NCBI GenBank assembly: GCA_017504405.1
Contig: JAFVRG010000021.1
Span: 25,929 to 89,928, forward strand
Reading direction: 5' to 3'
Length of the DNA stretch: 64,000 nt
DNA from: Clostridia bacterium
GTDB taxonomy: Bacteria > Bacillota > Clostridia > Oscillospirales > CAG-272
How positions within the stretch are numbered: position 1 is the stretch's first letter; every line of letters starts with the position of its first letter. This document shows, piece after piece, positions 28,101-36,581 of the stretch. The translations under genes were made by a program, and so were the position numbers. The notes beneath the pieces were generated by a model. It had not been told where the DNA came from. It saw only the letters and a list, made by a program, of their open reading frames with translations, and ran no database searches.

Positions 28101-28596
28101 AAATTGATTTCATTTCTAGGGCATGCTTCTCTGCCTCGTCATACATTCCCGACAAAATGAGCTGAGGAACTGCTCCTGCAATGCAGGCGGAAAGCGCTAT
28201 AAGCCCCTTGGAATGACGGCGCAAAAGCTCCATATCAATTCTCGGTTTAGTGTAAAATCCCTCGGTATAGGATTTAGATACCAAGGATATAAGATTTGAA
28301 TAACCTATTTTATCCTTGCACAGTAAAACGAGGTGATAACCCGAAGAGTCACGCTTGCCATCCTTATCGAAGCGGGTACGGCGTGCAATGTAAACCTCGC
28401 ATCCGATAATGGGCTTTATATTCTTTTCCTTGCAGGCACGAAAAAACTCGACAGCGCCGTACATAACGCCGTGGTCTGTTATCGCAAGAGAGGTGTGCCC
28501 CTCGGCACTTGCCTTATCTACCAGCTCTTTTATCCTGCATGCACCGTCAAGCAGACTGTATTCTGTATGAACGTGCAGATGCGCAAAGCTTGCCAT
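25132..28596 (-). CDS. dnaE: DNA polymerase III subunit alpha
   Basis: A 1154-residue DnaE-type replicative polymerase. It opens with the PHP domain (HLHVHTEYSLLDG, about 6-18, and the downstream metal-binding His and Asp residues), then the polymerase core with the PDFDIDF catalytic Asp pair, the GRGSGAGSLVAF motif, tandem helix-hairpin-helix region and an OB domain near 1000-1080. In low-GC Gram-positive bacteria DnaE extends RNA primers before handing over to PolC. AAAGGA precedes the ATG. whiA is 44 bases upstream and cvpA follows by 16 bases, suggesting one transcript. Confidence 0.97.
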   Translation of the reverse strand: MASFAHLHVHTEYSLLDGACRIKELVDKASAEGHTSLAITDHGVMYGAVEFFRACKEKNIKPIIGCEVYIARRTRFDKDGKRDSSGYHLVLLCKDKIGYSNLISLVSKSYTEGFYTKPRIDMELLRRHSKGLIALSACIAGAVPQLILSGMYDEAEKHALEMKSIFGDDYYLEVQNHGLDSEKTVNSALLELSKRTDIPLVATNDVHYVNRSDAEIHQVLLCIQTNSNLDDENAFSFTGSEYYYKSSSEIQELFKAYPNACENTVKIADKCNFEFDFGKTHLPEFKCPNGEKCVDYLRKKTFEGFEIKKQKGLVDLINHTESEYIDRLNYELSVIDSMGFNDYFLIVRDFVGFAKENGIPVGPGRGSGAGSLVAFCVGITDIDSIKYDLLFERFLNPERVTLPDFDIDFCFNRRDEVIEYVKRRYGEDHVAQIVTFGTLAARAAVRDVGRAMGMPYADVDRVAKMIVQDPHATLDDALKNKELKALYDSDEKVKKLIDTAKKLEGMPRNASTHAAGVVITEMPTEHYVPVSLNGDNIVTQYDMNTDADLGLVKFDFLALRNLTIIDDAVRAIKKKSPDFDIEKIPMDDKKSFELLSLGYTSGIFQLEKGGMTKMLTRLKPERLEDVIAAIALYRPGPMDNIPTYIARRHGEERVEYDTPLLSRVLDVTYGCIVYQEQVMEIFRLLAGYSFARADLVRRAMAKKKHDVMLRERDDFVKGSAQRGISSDVANKIFDDMVSFANYAFNKSHAAAYATVSYRTAYLKAHYPCEYMSALLTSVLGDTVKIQEYIAECTRLGIQVLPPDINESGVDFTVCGQNKIRFGLFALKNVGRQFLDAVIAKRSDRPFESFEDFVSRMSGSELNKRQVESLIKSGAFDSLGVYRSRLLSSFEVIISQKAEKSRNAIGGQMDIFSFADGAIEETAFSYPDIPEFPFTVLMRLEKESSGMYFSGHLLDGFSGSIGKIKYTKISDIVSTSDTDNDTDAITFNDKDFVSIVGIVTSKTVKETRGGADMMFVTVEDRYADIEVVVFPKQFEKYSSLLSVGNAVHIKGNVSLREDEAPKLLLSFAEPLAENGTAKVERTQATVYVRVGEMNDSVCRAVLELASTNKGESELVFFSLKEKKYYNAKGYKISLDEETRRALHSIAGEKNVAVRE

Positions 28597-28640
28597 ACCG
28601 TATCCTTTCTATATTTTAGTGGTTATAAACCGTTTCTAAA

Positions 28641-29531
28641 TTATTTATCTTTAAGTATTTCCGTCGCTATTTCCTCTATACGCTTCAGCTTATGATTGAG
28701 TCCCGATTTGGAGAGCGGAGGAACGGTAACTCTTGCCAGCTGAGATAGAGAAAGCTCTCTGTGCTCAACCCTTACCATCGCAATCGCCTTTAATTCTTCA
28801 GGCAATGCAGACAGCTTATTTCTCTTTACCAGCTCCTCAATCAGCCCAACAGTTTTAGACGCCGCAACAACCGTTTTTGAAATGTTACTCGCCTCACAGT
28901 TTATTATCCTGTTCGTTTCGCTCATAAACTGCTTTTCTATCTTGCTGTTGAGAAACGTAAATGTAGTATCGTTATCACCTATCAGGGCAAAGAAATCCGC
29001 TATCATAGCGCCATCCTTCATATAAAGATAACGCCTGCTCTGTCGCTCGCATTTTCTGAAACGCATATCAAGCCTGTCCATAAAATCGCAAAGCGTATCT
29101 ACCCTTTCTGAGAGCGGTGACAGCTCAAGCAAAAAGGTTTTCTGTGGGTCGGAAACGTTTCCCGAGGACAAGAAAATTCCTTGAAGAAAATGAGTTTTAC
29201 ACAGCTTGCACTTGCAGATTTCGGATATGTTTATTTCTTCCGATTCTAAAAAGCGCTCAATATATGATGCCGCCGCAGATGAAGTAAAATTCAAAAAGTA
29301 TCCGCTACGGCATCGGGGGCGGCGTGTAACCTCCGCCTCTTTTCCGTAACATTCGAGGACTAACCTTTTTGCAATTTTCAGAACGGCATCTCCGTCAACG
29401 GTTAGGCTGATACGCTTGCCCTCGTTTTGCCCTCTTGCGGTTATTATACCCAAAAGGAGCGCTCTGCGACAGCATTTTCCGAGCGGTGCGCTGTCTATTA
29501 TGCTATTTTTCACATCACCCGAAAAAGACAT
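28641..29531 (-). CDS. whiA: DNA-binding protein WhiA
   Basis: WhiA is a fusion of a degenerate LAGLIDADG homing-endonuclease fold and a C-terminal helix-turn-helix. It controls sporulation cell division in actinomycetes and affects growth and chromosome traits in Firmicutes. The 296-residue sequence shows the N-terminal region MSFSGDVKNSIIDS, CCRRALLLGI, the middle fold and the terminal HTH (LSQLARVTVPPLSKSGLNHK). Its start codon shares one base with the murB stop, so translation is coupled. In many clostridia rapZ and yvcK lie between murB and whiA; they are absent here. Confidence 0.95.
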   Translation of the reverse strand: MSFSGDVKNSIIDSAPLGKCCRRALLLGIITARGQNEGKRISLTVDGDAVLKIAKRLVLECYGKEAEVTRRPRCRSGYFLNFTSSAAASYIERFLESEEINISEICKCKLCKTHFLQGIFLSSGNVSDPQKTFLLELSPLSERVDTLCDFMDRLDMRFRKCERQSRRYLYMKDGAMIADFFALIGDNDTTFTFLNSKIEKQFMSETNRIINCEASNISKTVVAASKTVGLIEELVKRNKLSALPEELKAIAMVRVEHRELSLSQLARVTVPPLSKSGLNHKLKRIEEIATEILKDK

Positions 29532-30430
29532 TATTCCTCCAAAAGCTCAACCTCACATTCAAGGGGCTGAGCATATTTATCCATTATGATCTGTTTAATT
29601 TTGTCTATCAAAAGCCGCACGTCGGCAGATTTAGCATTTTTTGTATTCACAATAAATCCCGAATGCTTTTCCGATACCGCAGCACCGCCAACGGACATAC
29701 CCTTTAACCCTGCCCTGTCAATAAGAAGGGCGGGCGGCTCACCTGCCGTGCGACGGAATACACTCCCTGCGCTGGGCATATTTGTCGGCTGCTCTGCACG
29801 CTTGCGCCTAAGAGCGGCGTTCATATCAGACAGAATAAGGCTTTTGTCCTTATGCCGAAAGCGAAAGGTGACGCTCAGAACTGCAATATTTTCATCAACC
29901 GACGAGCTACGGTAGGAAAAACGCATACCGTCGGAAAACAAGGTTATAATACGCTTGGCTTTGATATCGTAGCACCGTGCTGAATAGAAGCAGTCGCCAA
30001 CCGATGCGCCAAATGCGCCCGCATTCATTTTTACAGCTCCTCCAACGGTTGCAGGAATACCGTACAGAAGCTCCAAGCCCGACAGCGATGCGTCTGCCAT
30101 TTTCCTTATGAGCTTTGGCAGCATAACGCCAGCTCCAACGGTTATAAAATCACCGTCCCTTGAAAAGCCATCAAGCCTCTTGGTTGATATAACTACTCTC
30201 TTAGGAAAATCGGGCGGAATGAGGTTAGAGGCATTCCCAATTATCTTAAACGGTATATCGCAGGCATCGCACTCATTTATGAGCGAAATCAGCTGCTCCG
30301 ACGTATGCGGATATATCAGAACGGGAATTTCTCCACCGATTTTTATAGTTGATATTTTCGAGTACGGATAATTTTCTATGTATTCAAAATTACCGTCCAA
30401 AAGAAAGTTTAAAAGTCTGCCGTAATTCAT
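29531..30430 (-). CDS. murB: UDP-N-acetylenolpyruvoylglucosamine reductase
   Basis: MurB is the FAD enzyme that reduces UDP-GlcNAc-enolpyruvate to UDP-MurNAc with NADPH in the cytoplasm, a committed step of peptidoglycan synthesis. The protein has the FAD-binding part with KIGGEIPVLIYP, GNASNLIPPD, the PATVGGAVKMNAGAFG signature, and the catalytic Ser in SAGSVFRR with a C-terminal acidic residue near CEVELLEE. The form without the extra Tyr-loop domain fits the type II MurB usual in Firmicutes. It is 54 bases downstream of recN, with no terminator between them, and may be co-transcribed. Confidence 0.97.
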   Translation of the reverse strand: MNYGRLLNFLLDGNFEYIENYPYSKISTIKIGGEIPVLIYPHTSEQLISLINECDACDIPFKIIGNASNLIPPDFPKRVVISTKRLDGFSRDGDFITVGAGVMLPKLIRKMADASLSGLELLYGIPATVGGAVKMNAGAFGASVGDCFYSARCYDIKAKRIITLFSDGMRFSYRSSSVDENIAVLSVTFRFRHKDKSLILSDMNAALRRKRAEQPTNMPSAGSVFRRTAGEPPALLIDRAGLKGMSVGGAAVSEKHSGFIVNTKNAKSADVRLLIDKIKQIIMDKYAQPLECEVELLEE

Positions 30431-30484
30431 AAAAGCCCCCTGTGGTTGCTTTTATATGTTATGAAAAGCCGACGTATAAGTTGA

Positions 30485-32170
30485 CTATTCTGCGCCCATC
30501 AGCATATCAATTGCGGCGAGGCGCTGGGAATCGGTTACGTTAATTCCGCCGAGTATTCTCGACAGCTCGTCTATTCTGCCCGATTGGTCAAGCTCCCTGA
30601 CCGAGGTTTCTGTGCCGAACATACCCTCGGATTTCGATATGAGAAGGTGTGTGTCGGCAAGAGATGCGATTTGCGCCGAATGAGTAACGCAAAGCACCTG
30701 CGAGCCGTCGGATGCCGATTTCAGCTTCATTCCTATCTTTCGTGCGGTCTTGCCCGACACGCCCGAATCTATCTCGTCATATATGACGGTGCCTATTCCG
30801 TCACAGTCCGCCATAACGCTTTTGAGCGAGAGCATAATTCTCGCCAGCTCACCGCCGCTCGCTATCCTGTCAAGCGGCATAGGCTCTATTCCCGCATTGG
30901 GGGAAATGAGAAAATTAACGTTGTCACAGCCGTACTTATCAAACCGTTGAACTCCGTCTACGACGAGCGGCTTTACCGAGCATACAAAGCCAACCTTCGG
31001 CATATCCAAAAAGGATAGTGAATCGCAAACTGCCGTTTCGAGCAGCTGCGCTGCGGCTATTCTCCGCTCTCTCAGCTTTTTAGCGCACGTCGAGAGAGCG
31101 TGCTCGGCATCTCTTATATCGTTGCATATATCCTCACGGGTTTCCTCGGAATTTTCAAATCTTGCGAGCTTTTCCTTTGCGCCGTTATAAAACTCAAGTA
31201 TCTTTTCGATACTGTCGCCGTATTTCTTCTTCACCCTGTCAATAGCATTCAGCCGTGACTGGATTTTATCTATAAGCTCTACGGGGTCGCCGTCAAAGCC
31301 GTCGGTATACCCCGACACCGTATCGGCAATATCCTCAATTTTAATTCTGCACTCCTCAAGCCCGTCTGCGAGCTCCTCTGCCTCGGGTATTGTCTCTGCA
31401 AGTGCTCTGAGTGAGGTAATCGAGCGTTCAAGAATGTAGATTGCGTTTGCCTTTTCCCCATTTTTGAGCGCTCTGCATACAAAGCCTGCGTGGCGTGTTA
31501 TCTTCTCAATGTTTTTTAGCTTTTCAAGCCTGTCCTCAAGGATTTCAACCTCGCCCTCCTTGAGCTTCAACGCCTCGATTTCAGAGGTCTGATAGCGAAG
31601 AACGTCAATAACTCTTTCCTTTTCCTCAAGCTCCTTGTCGTGGTCGGCAAGCGCTCGGCGAAGCGAGAGCATTTTTTTGTAAATCTCGCTGTATTCGGAA
31701 AGCAGCTCGGAATTTTTAGCATAGCTGTCGAGCATTTCTATATGCGAGGATTTGCTGACGAGAGCTATATTATCATTCTGACCGTGTATCGTTATGAGCG
31801 ATGCCGAGATTTCACGCAGAGTCGATATGCTGACGGGGGCGCCGTTTATCTTAATCGACGAGTGCCCGTCGGTTGAAAAAGTACGGCTGATGACTATTTT
31901 GCCCTCCTCGTCAAGAGCTATCTCCTGTGCCGAAAGAGCCAAGAGTGCTGCATCATTAAGCTCTCCAAAGACTGCGCTGACGCTCGCACGGGACTCTCCA
32001 CGCCTTATCAATGTCTTATCCGCTCTCGCTCCGAGTATTAAGTTTATAGAATCAATGATAATCGACTTACCTGCGCCCGTTTCTCCCGTCAAAGCCGTGA
32101 AGCCCTGCGAAAAATCAATGGACACATTCCTGATTACCGCAATGTTTTCTATATGCAAGGATAAAAGCAT
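30485..32170 (-). CDS. recN: DNA repair protein RecN
   Basis: RecN is an SMC-like ATPase that gathers DNA ends during double-strand break repair. The 561-residue protein has Walker A GETGAGKS near the N-terminus, long coiled coils (about 155-215 and 290-370) flanking a short central region, and the C-terminal ATPase half with the ABC signature ASGGELARIML and Walker B VIYDEIDSG. It follows argR by 12 bases. In most clostridia recN is followed by spoIVB and spo0A; here murB follows instead, and spo0A is elsewhere in the window. Confidence 0.97.
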   Translation of the reverse strand: MLLSLHIENIAVIRNVSIDFSQGFTALTGETGAGKSIIIDSINLILGARADKTLIRRGESRASVSAVFGELNDAALLALSAQEIALDEEGKIVISRTFSTDGHSSIKINGAPVSISTLREISASLITIHGQNDNIALVSKSSHIEMLDSYAKNSELLSEYSEIYKKMLSLRRALADHDKELEEKERVIDVLRYQTSEIEALKLKEGEVEILEDRLEKLKNIEKITRHAGFVCRALKNGEKANAIYILERSITSLRALAETIPEAEELADGLEECRIKIEDIADTVSGYTDGFDGDPVELIDKIQSRLNAIDRVKKKYGDSIEKILEFYNGAKEKLARFENSEETREDICNDIRDAEHALSTCAKKLRERRIAAAQLLETAVCDSLSFLDMPKVGFVCSVKPLVVDGVQRFDKYGCDNVNFLISPNAGIEPMPLDRIASGGELARIMLSLKSVMADCDGIGTVIYDEIDSGVSGKTARKIGMKLKSASDGSQVLCVTHSAQIASLADTHLLISKSEGMFGTETSVRELDQSGRIDELSRILGGINVTDSQRLAAIDMLMGAE

Positions 32171-32182
32171 TTTCTACTCCTG

Positions 32183-32641
32183 TCAAATGGTATTGAGAAG
32201 CCGTATGAGCTTCTCTCCGAAGGTTTCGGCAATTTTTTCATTTCGTGTGACAACCAGCACGGTATCATCTCCTGCTATTGAGCCGAGAAGCCCCGACATA
32301 CCGAGACCGTCAACGTACGCTCCAACAGCATTAGCCATTCCGGGAATGGTTTTGATAACCACTAAATTGACGGCATAGTCAATCTTCATTATCGCACCTG
32401 AAAGTCCCTTGCTGTAATTCGATGCGTGGACTCTGCCTGAAACGTGCGCCGCATACTTGTACTGTCCTCTGCTGCCCGCAACCTTAATGAGATTTAATTC
32501 CTTAATATCCCTCGAAACAGTTGCCTGAGCCGCTATCACGCCCTCGTTATCCAGGCGCTCAACCAGCTCCTCCTGAGTTTCTATCTCATATTTTTCGATT
32601 AATTCGAGAATTTTCTGCTGTCTTATGTTTTTCATATTCAC
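32183..32641 (-). CDS. argR: Arginine repressor ArgR/AhrC
   Basis: A hexameric arginine-dependent regulator that represses arginine synthesis and activates catabolism. The N-terminal winged helix (about 1-70, IRQQKILELIEKYEIETQEE, ATVSRDIKELNLIK) binds ARG boxes, and the C-terminal domain (about 80-152) with the GTIAGDDT-like segment, here GSIAGDDTVLVV, binds arginine and makes the hexamer. Length is normal. It sits between nadK and recN, its usual place in Firmicutes. I did not find an obvious ARG box in the windows next to it. Confidence 0.95.
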   Translation of the reverse strand: MNMKNIRQQKILELIEKYEIETQEELVERLDNEGVIAAQATVSRDIKELNLIKVAGSRGQYKYAAHVSGRVHASNYSKGLSGAIMKIDYAVNLVVIKTIPGMANAVGAYVDGLGMSGLLGSIAGDDTVLVVTRNEKIAETFGEKLIRLLNTI

Positions 32642-32642
32642 C

Positions 32643-33515
32643 TCAGTTATATTTTGCGTTAGACATCTTCATTTTCAGACAGAGCTTATCAATTGTTGCG
32701 TTTCCGCCAAAGGTGATAAATTTAACGCTCCTGTCAGCCGTACGTATTCTGATGGTTTGCTGCGGCTCTATATCGCACACACTTCTACCGTCAGCCATCA
32801 ACGCAATGCTCGTTCCCCTATCACTCGTGTTCTTGACCTCTATAACGGTGTCCGCACCGAAAATCATTGAACGTCCAAAGAATGAGTGCGGAGCTATCGG
32901 CGTGACGCAAATAGCCTTTATAGCCGTATCAAGAACAGGGCCGCCGCCCGACATTGAATATCCCGTCGAGCCACTCGGCGTAGCAATTACGAGAGAATCC
33001 GAGGAGTATTCGAGCGAGCTGTGTCCTCCCTCGGAAATTTCATACTCTATCATTCGCCCCTTTTCGTGATGCGTCAATACAAAATCATTCATAGCGAGGG
33101 GCATTTCCTTATCAGCATTGCCCGGCAGCTCTGCGGCAATCAACATTCTGTCGGCTATTTTATACTCACCGCTGAAAATTTTTTCGATAGGCTCCAAATT
33201 ATCCTCGTCAAGCTGAGTGAGATAACCGAGATGCCCCTTATTTATAGCGAGAATGGGAATATCCTCACGTATTGCATACTTACTTGCATCGAGGACCGAG
33301 CCGTCACCGCCAATGACGGTTATCAGCTGCGCATCCCTCGGAAAAGAAGCCTTATAGTAATACTCAACCGCAGAAAGCCCCGCTCCTCTGTGCAAATCCG
33401 ATATGTACACAGATGCTCCGTGCGAGGTGAAAATCTCACACACACGGCTCGTCAGCACGTAATCCACGTCACGCATTGAGTTAGGCATTATCACTATTTT
33501 GTTAATCGTATTCAT
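32643..33515 (-). CDS. nadK: NAD kinase
   Basis: NadK phosphorylates NAD+ to NADP+ with ATP or polyphosphate. The GGDGS motif is in TVIGGDGSVLDA, followed by NKGHLGYL, and the second conserved region is SGSTGYSMSGGGP with APHSFFGR. The frame opens at a GTG (33524), but the ATG at 33515 is preceded by AAGGGTGG at workable spacing and starts MNTINKIVI, closer to the family's N-terminus; that gives 290 residues. It is followed at once by argR and preceded by tlyA, which is the standard order. Confidence 0.95.
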   Translation of the reverse strand: MNTINKIVIMPNSMRDVDYVLTSRVCEIFTSHGASVYISDLHRGAGLSAVEYYYKASFPRDAQLITVIGGDGSVLDASKYAIREDIPILAINKGHLGYLTQLDEDNLEPIEKIFSGEYKIADRMLIAAELPGNADKEMPLAMNDFVLTHHEKGRMIEYEISEGGHSSLEYSSDSLVIATPSGSTGYSMSGGGPVLDTAIKAICVTPIAPHSFFGRSMIFGADTVIEVKNTSDRGTSIALMADGRSVCDIEPQQTIRIRTADRSVKFITFGGNATIDKLCLKMKMSNAKYN

Positions 33516-33533
33516 ATAAACCACCCTTGCAGT

Positions 33534-34256
33534 CTATTTTTTTCTGAAATAAGCGAGGTATTCCTCATTTCCGTCACCGCCGAGTATAGGCGAGGTTATT
33601 GAGCCGACAGGCTCAAAGCCGAGAGTTGTCGCAAAGGTAATTATTTCCTCTCTTGCTCCTTTGCGAAGTCGCTCGTCCTTTACTATTCCCTTTTTACCGA
33701 CACCCGAGCGTCCGACCTCAAATTGCGGCTTGATAAGCGTTATGAGCTTACCCCCGACATCAAGAATTTCCGCCACCGAGGGCAGAATAAGGCGCTGAGA
33801 AATAAAGGAAACGTCGATAACAACGGTATCTATCCTTTTGTCGAAATCAGCCCTTGAAAGATAGCGAGCATTACATTTCTCACGGCTCTCAACCCGAGCA
33901 TTCTCTCTCAATGTGGGATGAAGCTGATTTATACCCGAATCAACGGCATAAACAAATTCAGCTCCGTGAGAAAGCAGGCAATCGGTAAATCCGCCCGAGG
34001 ATGCTCCTATATCAAGACAAATATCGCCCGAAACGTCTATTTCAAACGCATCTATCGCTCCCTTTAGCTTATATCCTCCACGGCTCACGTACTCCATACT
34101 GTCGGTAACGGAAAGCCTTGCTCCGTCTCCGACATCAAACGACGGCTTATCAACTACTCTGCCGTTCACCGAAACGCCGCCCTCAGCTATCATTCTCTGA
34201 GCGGCAGTACGGCTGACAGCATAGTCGTTTTCAACCATATATAAATCAAGCCTCAT
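33534..34256 (-). CDS. tlyA: TlyA family rRNA 2'-O-methyltransferase
   Basis: TlyA-type proteins join an S4 RNA-binding domain (about residues 1-60) to an FtsJ-like Rossmann methyltransferase (DICLDIGASSGGFTDCLL, with the K-D-K-E type catalytic residues later). They methylate ribose in 16S and 23S rRNA; a hemolysin name persists from early work. The frame opens at a GTG (34295), but the ATG at 34256, which begins MRLDLYMVENDYAVSR exactly at the S4 domain and follows the ispA stop by one base, is preferred (240 residues). Its translation is coupled to ispA. Confidence 0.92.
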   Translation of the reverse strand: MRLDLYMVENDYAVSRTAAQRMIAEGGVSVNGRVVDKPSFDVGDGARLSVTDSMEYVSRGGYKLKGAIDAFEIDVSGDICLDIGASSGGFTDCLLSHGAEFVYAVDSGINQLHPTLRENARVESREKCNARYLSRADFDKRIDTVVIDVSFISQRLILPSVAEILDVGGKLITLIKPQFEVGRSGVGKKGIVKDERLRKGAREEIITFATTLGFEPVGSITSPILGGDGNEEYLAYFRKK

Positions 34257-34257
34257 A

Positions 34258-35142
34258 TCACTTGTTTCTCGCAAGAAGATACTTGGCAAGCTCACACAAG
34301 GACTCGCAGTCAGGCATATTTCCGACAGCCATAACAGCCTCGCCTGTGATGCGCTCTGCCGTTTTTCTCGCCTCGTCTATGCTCATAAAGGAGAGAAATG
34401 TCGTTTTTCCGTTTTCCAAATCGCTTCCAATACTCTTTCCGAGCGTGGAAAAATCTCCCGTTCTATCGAGAATATCGTCAATTATCTGAAAGGCATAGCC
34501 TATTTTCTCAGCGTACTCAACCGCACGTGAGCGAATGTCAGCGCTTGCCCCTGCTGCAATACAGCCGAGCTCAGCCGCCGCCCTTATGAGAGCGCCTGTT
34601 TTCTTCTGATGCAGGTGGGTGAGGGTTTCAAAGGATATTTGTTTTCCCTCCGAGCTCATATCAATAATCTGACCGCCAATCATACCGACAGCGCCTGCGG
34701 CACGGGACAGGGTCAAAACCGCATCTCTAATCTGCTCCGCATCTGCGCCCGAGGCGGCAATAGCCTCAAAGGCAAGCGTGAGGAGCGCATCTCCAGCAAG
34801 GGTAGCGACTGCCTCTCCGTAAACCTTGTGATTTGTGGGCTTACCCCTGCGGAAATCATCGTTATCCATACAGGGCAAATCGTCGTGTATCAAGGAATAG
34901 GTGTGAATGAACTCGACAGCGGCGGCAAATGAAAGTGCCGCCTCGTCCTTTGCGCCGAGAATACGGGCAAATTCAAGCGTCAAGTACGGACGTATTCTCT
35001 TGCCGCCTGCAAAAACGCTGTAGCTCATCGAGTCAAACACAGGCGCAATTTCGGCATCGCTATTAGCCAGAAGATGGCGCATTTTTTCCTCAACGGCTGT
35101 TGATGATTTTTTTAATTCTTCCTCGATTTTATTTAGCATCAT
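34258..35142 (-). CDS. ispA: Polyprenyl (farnesyl) diphosphate synthase
   Basis: A short-chain trans-prenyltransferase that condenses isopentenyl and allylic diphosphates, mainly to farnesyl diphosphate for undecaprenyl and quinone lipids. It has both Asp-rich motifs: DDLPCMDNDD (first, DDxxxxD type) and DDILD (second), with the GGKRIRP start of the fold. The five residues before the first motif (HTYSLIH) match farnesyl/geranylgeranyl synthases of bacteria. Two ATG codons in a row (35142, 35139) could start it. It overlaps xseB by 14 bases. dxs, often next in this cluster, is missing here. Confidence 0.93.
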   Translation of the reverse strand: MMLNKIEEELKKSSTAVEEKMRHLLANSDAEIAPVFDSMSYSVFAGGKRIRPYLTLEFARILGAKDEAALSFAAAVEFIHTYSLIHDDLPCMDNDDFRRGKPTNHKVYGEAVATLAGDALLTLAFEAIAASGADAEQIRDAVLTLSRAAGAVGMIGGQIIDMSSEGKQISFETLTHLHQKKTGALIRAAAELGCIAAGASADIRSRAVEYAEKIGYAFQIIDDILDRTGDFSTLGKSIGSDLENGKTTFLSFMSIDEARKTAERITGEAVMAVGNMPDCESLCELAKYLLARNK

Positions 35143-35359
35143 TATCCGAAAAATCCTTTTCCTCTATTCCGTTTGCGCCTTCAACGAGGATTTTTACCCT
35201 TTGCTCAGCCTCCTCAAGGCTCTTGTTGCAAAATCTTACGAGAGCAACGCCTTCCTCAAAAAGCGAGAGTGATTCATCAAGCGTAACGCTCTCACGTTCA
35301 AGACTCTCCGCTATATCACCGAGGCGCTTCATAGCCTCTTCAAATTTCATATTTTCCAT
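35129..35359 (-). CDS. xseB: Exodeoxyribonuclease VII small subunit
   Basis: The 76-residue XseB binds several copies to the coiled coil of XseA to make the nuclease that degrades single-stranded DNA to oligonucleotides. The family pattern FEEAMKRLGDIAESLERESV, SLSLFEEGVALVRFCNKSLE is clear. It follows xseA by three bases and overlaps ispA, so all three are translated together. No separate promoter is seen. Confidence 0.93.
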   Translation of the reverse strand: MENMKFEEAMKRLGDIAESLERESVTLDESLSLFEEGVALVRFCNKSLEEAEQRVKILVEGANGIEEKDFSDNDAK

Positions 35360-35362
35360 AAT

Positions 35363-36568
35363 CTATACATTCCTTTTCTTGTCCGTTATCTTAGCAAAAA
35401 GCTCGCCGTTTTGAAGGATAACACCCACGTTATCGCCAATACCGACCTTATCCACGTCGGCAATGCTCTCTCCGTTCTTATCTACCGTCACTGAATAGCC
35501 ACGGGCAAGAACCGACATAGGATTCAATGCCGACAGACGTGCGCTATACTCGGATAGCTGCGCTTTTTTAACGGAGAGAAGCCTTTCACGTGAAGAATTG
35601 ATAGCTTGCTCCAGCATCAGTGTACGCATCTTGCGCTCGTTGTAGTAACGCTCGCTCTGCGACCTTATGCCTCTGTTAAAGATTGATTGGACCGCTTCCT
35701 TGAAAATTCGTATTTTTTTCTCAACCGATGCCCTCATTGCAAGATACTCTGCAATAAATCCGCTCATCAGCGAGGTGGCATCTGGAACTGCCAGCTCTGC
35801 CGCCGCACTCGGTGTTGCGGCACGCACGTCCGCAACAAAATCGGCAATTGTAAAGTCAGTTTCGTGTCCAACCGCCGAAATTACGGGAATTTCGGATGCG
35901 TATATCTCACGGGCGAGGCGTTCATCGTTAAACGCCCACAAGTCCTCAATAGAGCCTCCGCCACGCCCGACTATTATTACGTCGGCTGACCTGTGCTCGT
36001 TAAAAAATCTTATTCCCGAAACAATGCTCTCTGCCGCTCCGTCCCCCTGCACCAATGCAGGAAAGAGGAGAATTTTTGCCATTGGAAACCGTCTTCCTGT
36101 GACATTTATTATATCCCTGACTGCCGCACCTGTCGGCGAGGTAACTACACCCACCGTTTTTGGCGTTATCGGCAACGGCTTCTTATGTGCAGGGTTAAAT
36201 AACCCCTCGGCATCAAGTCGTTGCTTTAATTGCTCAAATGCAACGTAAAGAGCTCCGATTCCGTCAGGCTCCATATCCGTAACGTAGAGCTGGTACGAGC
36301 CGTCCTTGACGTAAACCGAAACACTGCCAGAAAGGAGTACCTTCATTCCGTTTTCGGGCAAAAATTTCAGCTTATACGCAGAGGAGCGGAACATAACGCA
36401 TCTGATAACTGCATTTTCGTCCTTTACAGAGAAATAGAGATGCCCGCTGCCGTGACTTTTGAAGTTGGATATTTCTCCTCTGACTCTGAGCAAATGAAGC
36501 TCGGGGGAATTGTCAATCAAAAGCTTAATTCTGTCATTAAGCTCTGTTACCGATATGACATCCGACAT
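35363..36568 (-). CDS. xseA: Exodeoxyribonuclease VII large subunit
   Basis: XseA carries the OB-fold DNA-binding domain (about 1-105, SVTELNDRIKLLI, GEISNFK) and the catalytic domain (GVVTSPTGAAVRDI, VGRGGGSIEDLWAFND, SAVGHETDFTIADFVAD), followed by the long coiled coil that binds XseB and a short barrel (PMSVLARGYSVT). The frame opens at a GTG inside the upstream gene (36607), but the ATG at 36568 has GGGGGTG at proper spacing and begins at the OB domain, giving 401 residues. It follows the TsaD paralogue by 13 bases in the nusB operon. Confidence 0.96.
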   Translation of the reverse strand: MSDVISVTELNDRIKLLIDNSPELHLLRVRGEISNFKSHGSGHLYFSVKDENAVIRCVMFRSSAYKLKFLPENGMKVLLSGSVSVYVKDGSYQLYVTDMEPDGIGALYVAFEQLKQRLDAEGLFNPAHKKPLPITPKTVGVVTSPTGAAVRDIINVTGRRFPMAKILLFPALVQGDGAAESIVSGIRFFNEHRSADVIIVGRGGGSIEDLWAFNDERLAREIYASEIPVISAVGHETDFTIADFVADVRAATPSAAAELAVPDATSLMSGFIAEYLAMRASVEKKIRIFKEAVQSIFNRGIRSQSERYYNERKMRTLMLEQAINSSRERLLSVKKAQLSEYSARLSALNPMSVLARGYSVTVDKNGESIADVDKVGIGDNVGVILQNGELFAKITDKKRNV

Positions 36569-36581
36569 TGGGCTCACCCCC

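Noticed and set aside
31794..32378. 194-codon plus-strand frame across recN and argR
   Set aside because: It is antisense to two clear genes, with Ser-rich, non-protein-like composition.
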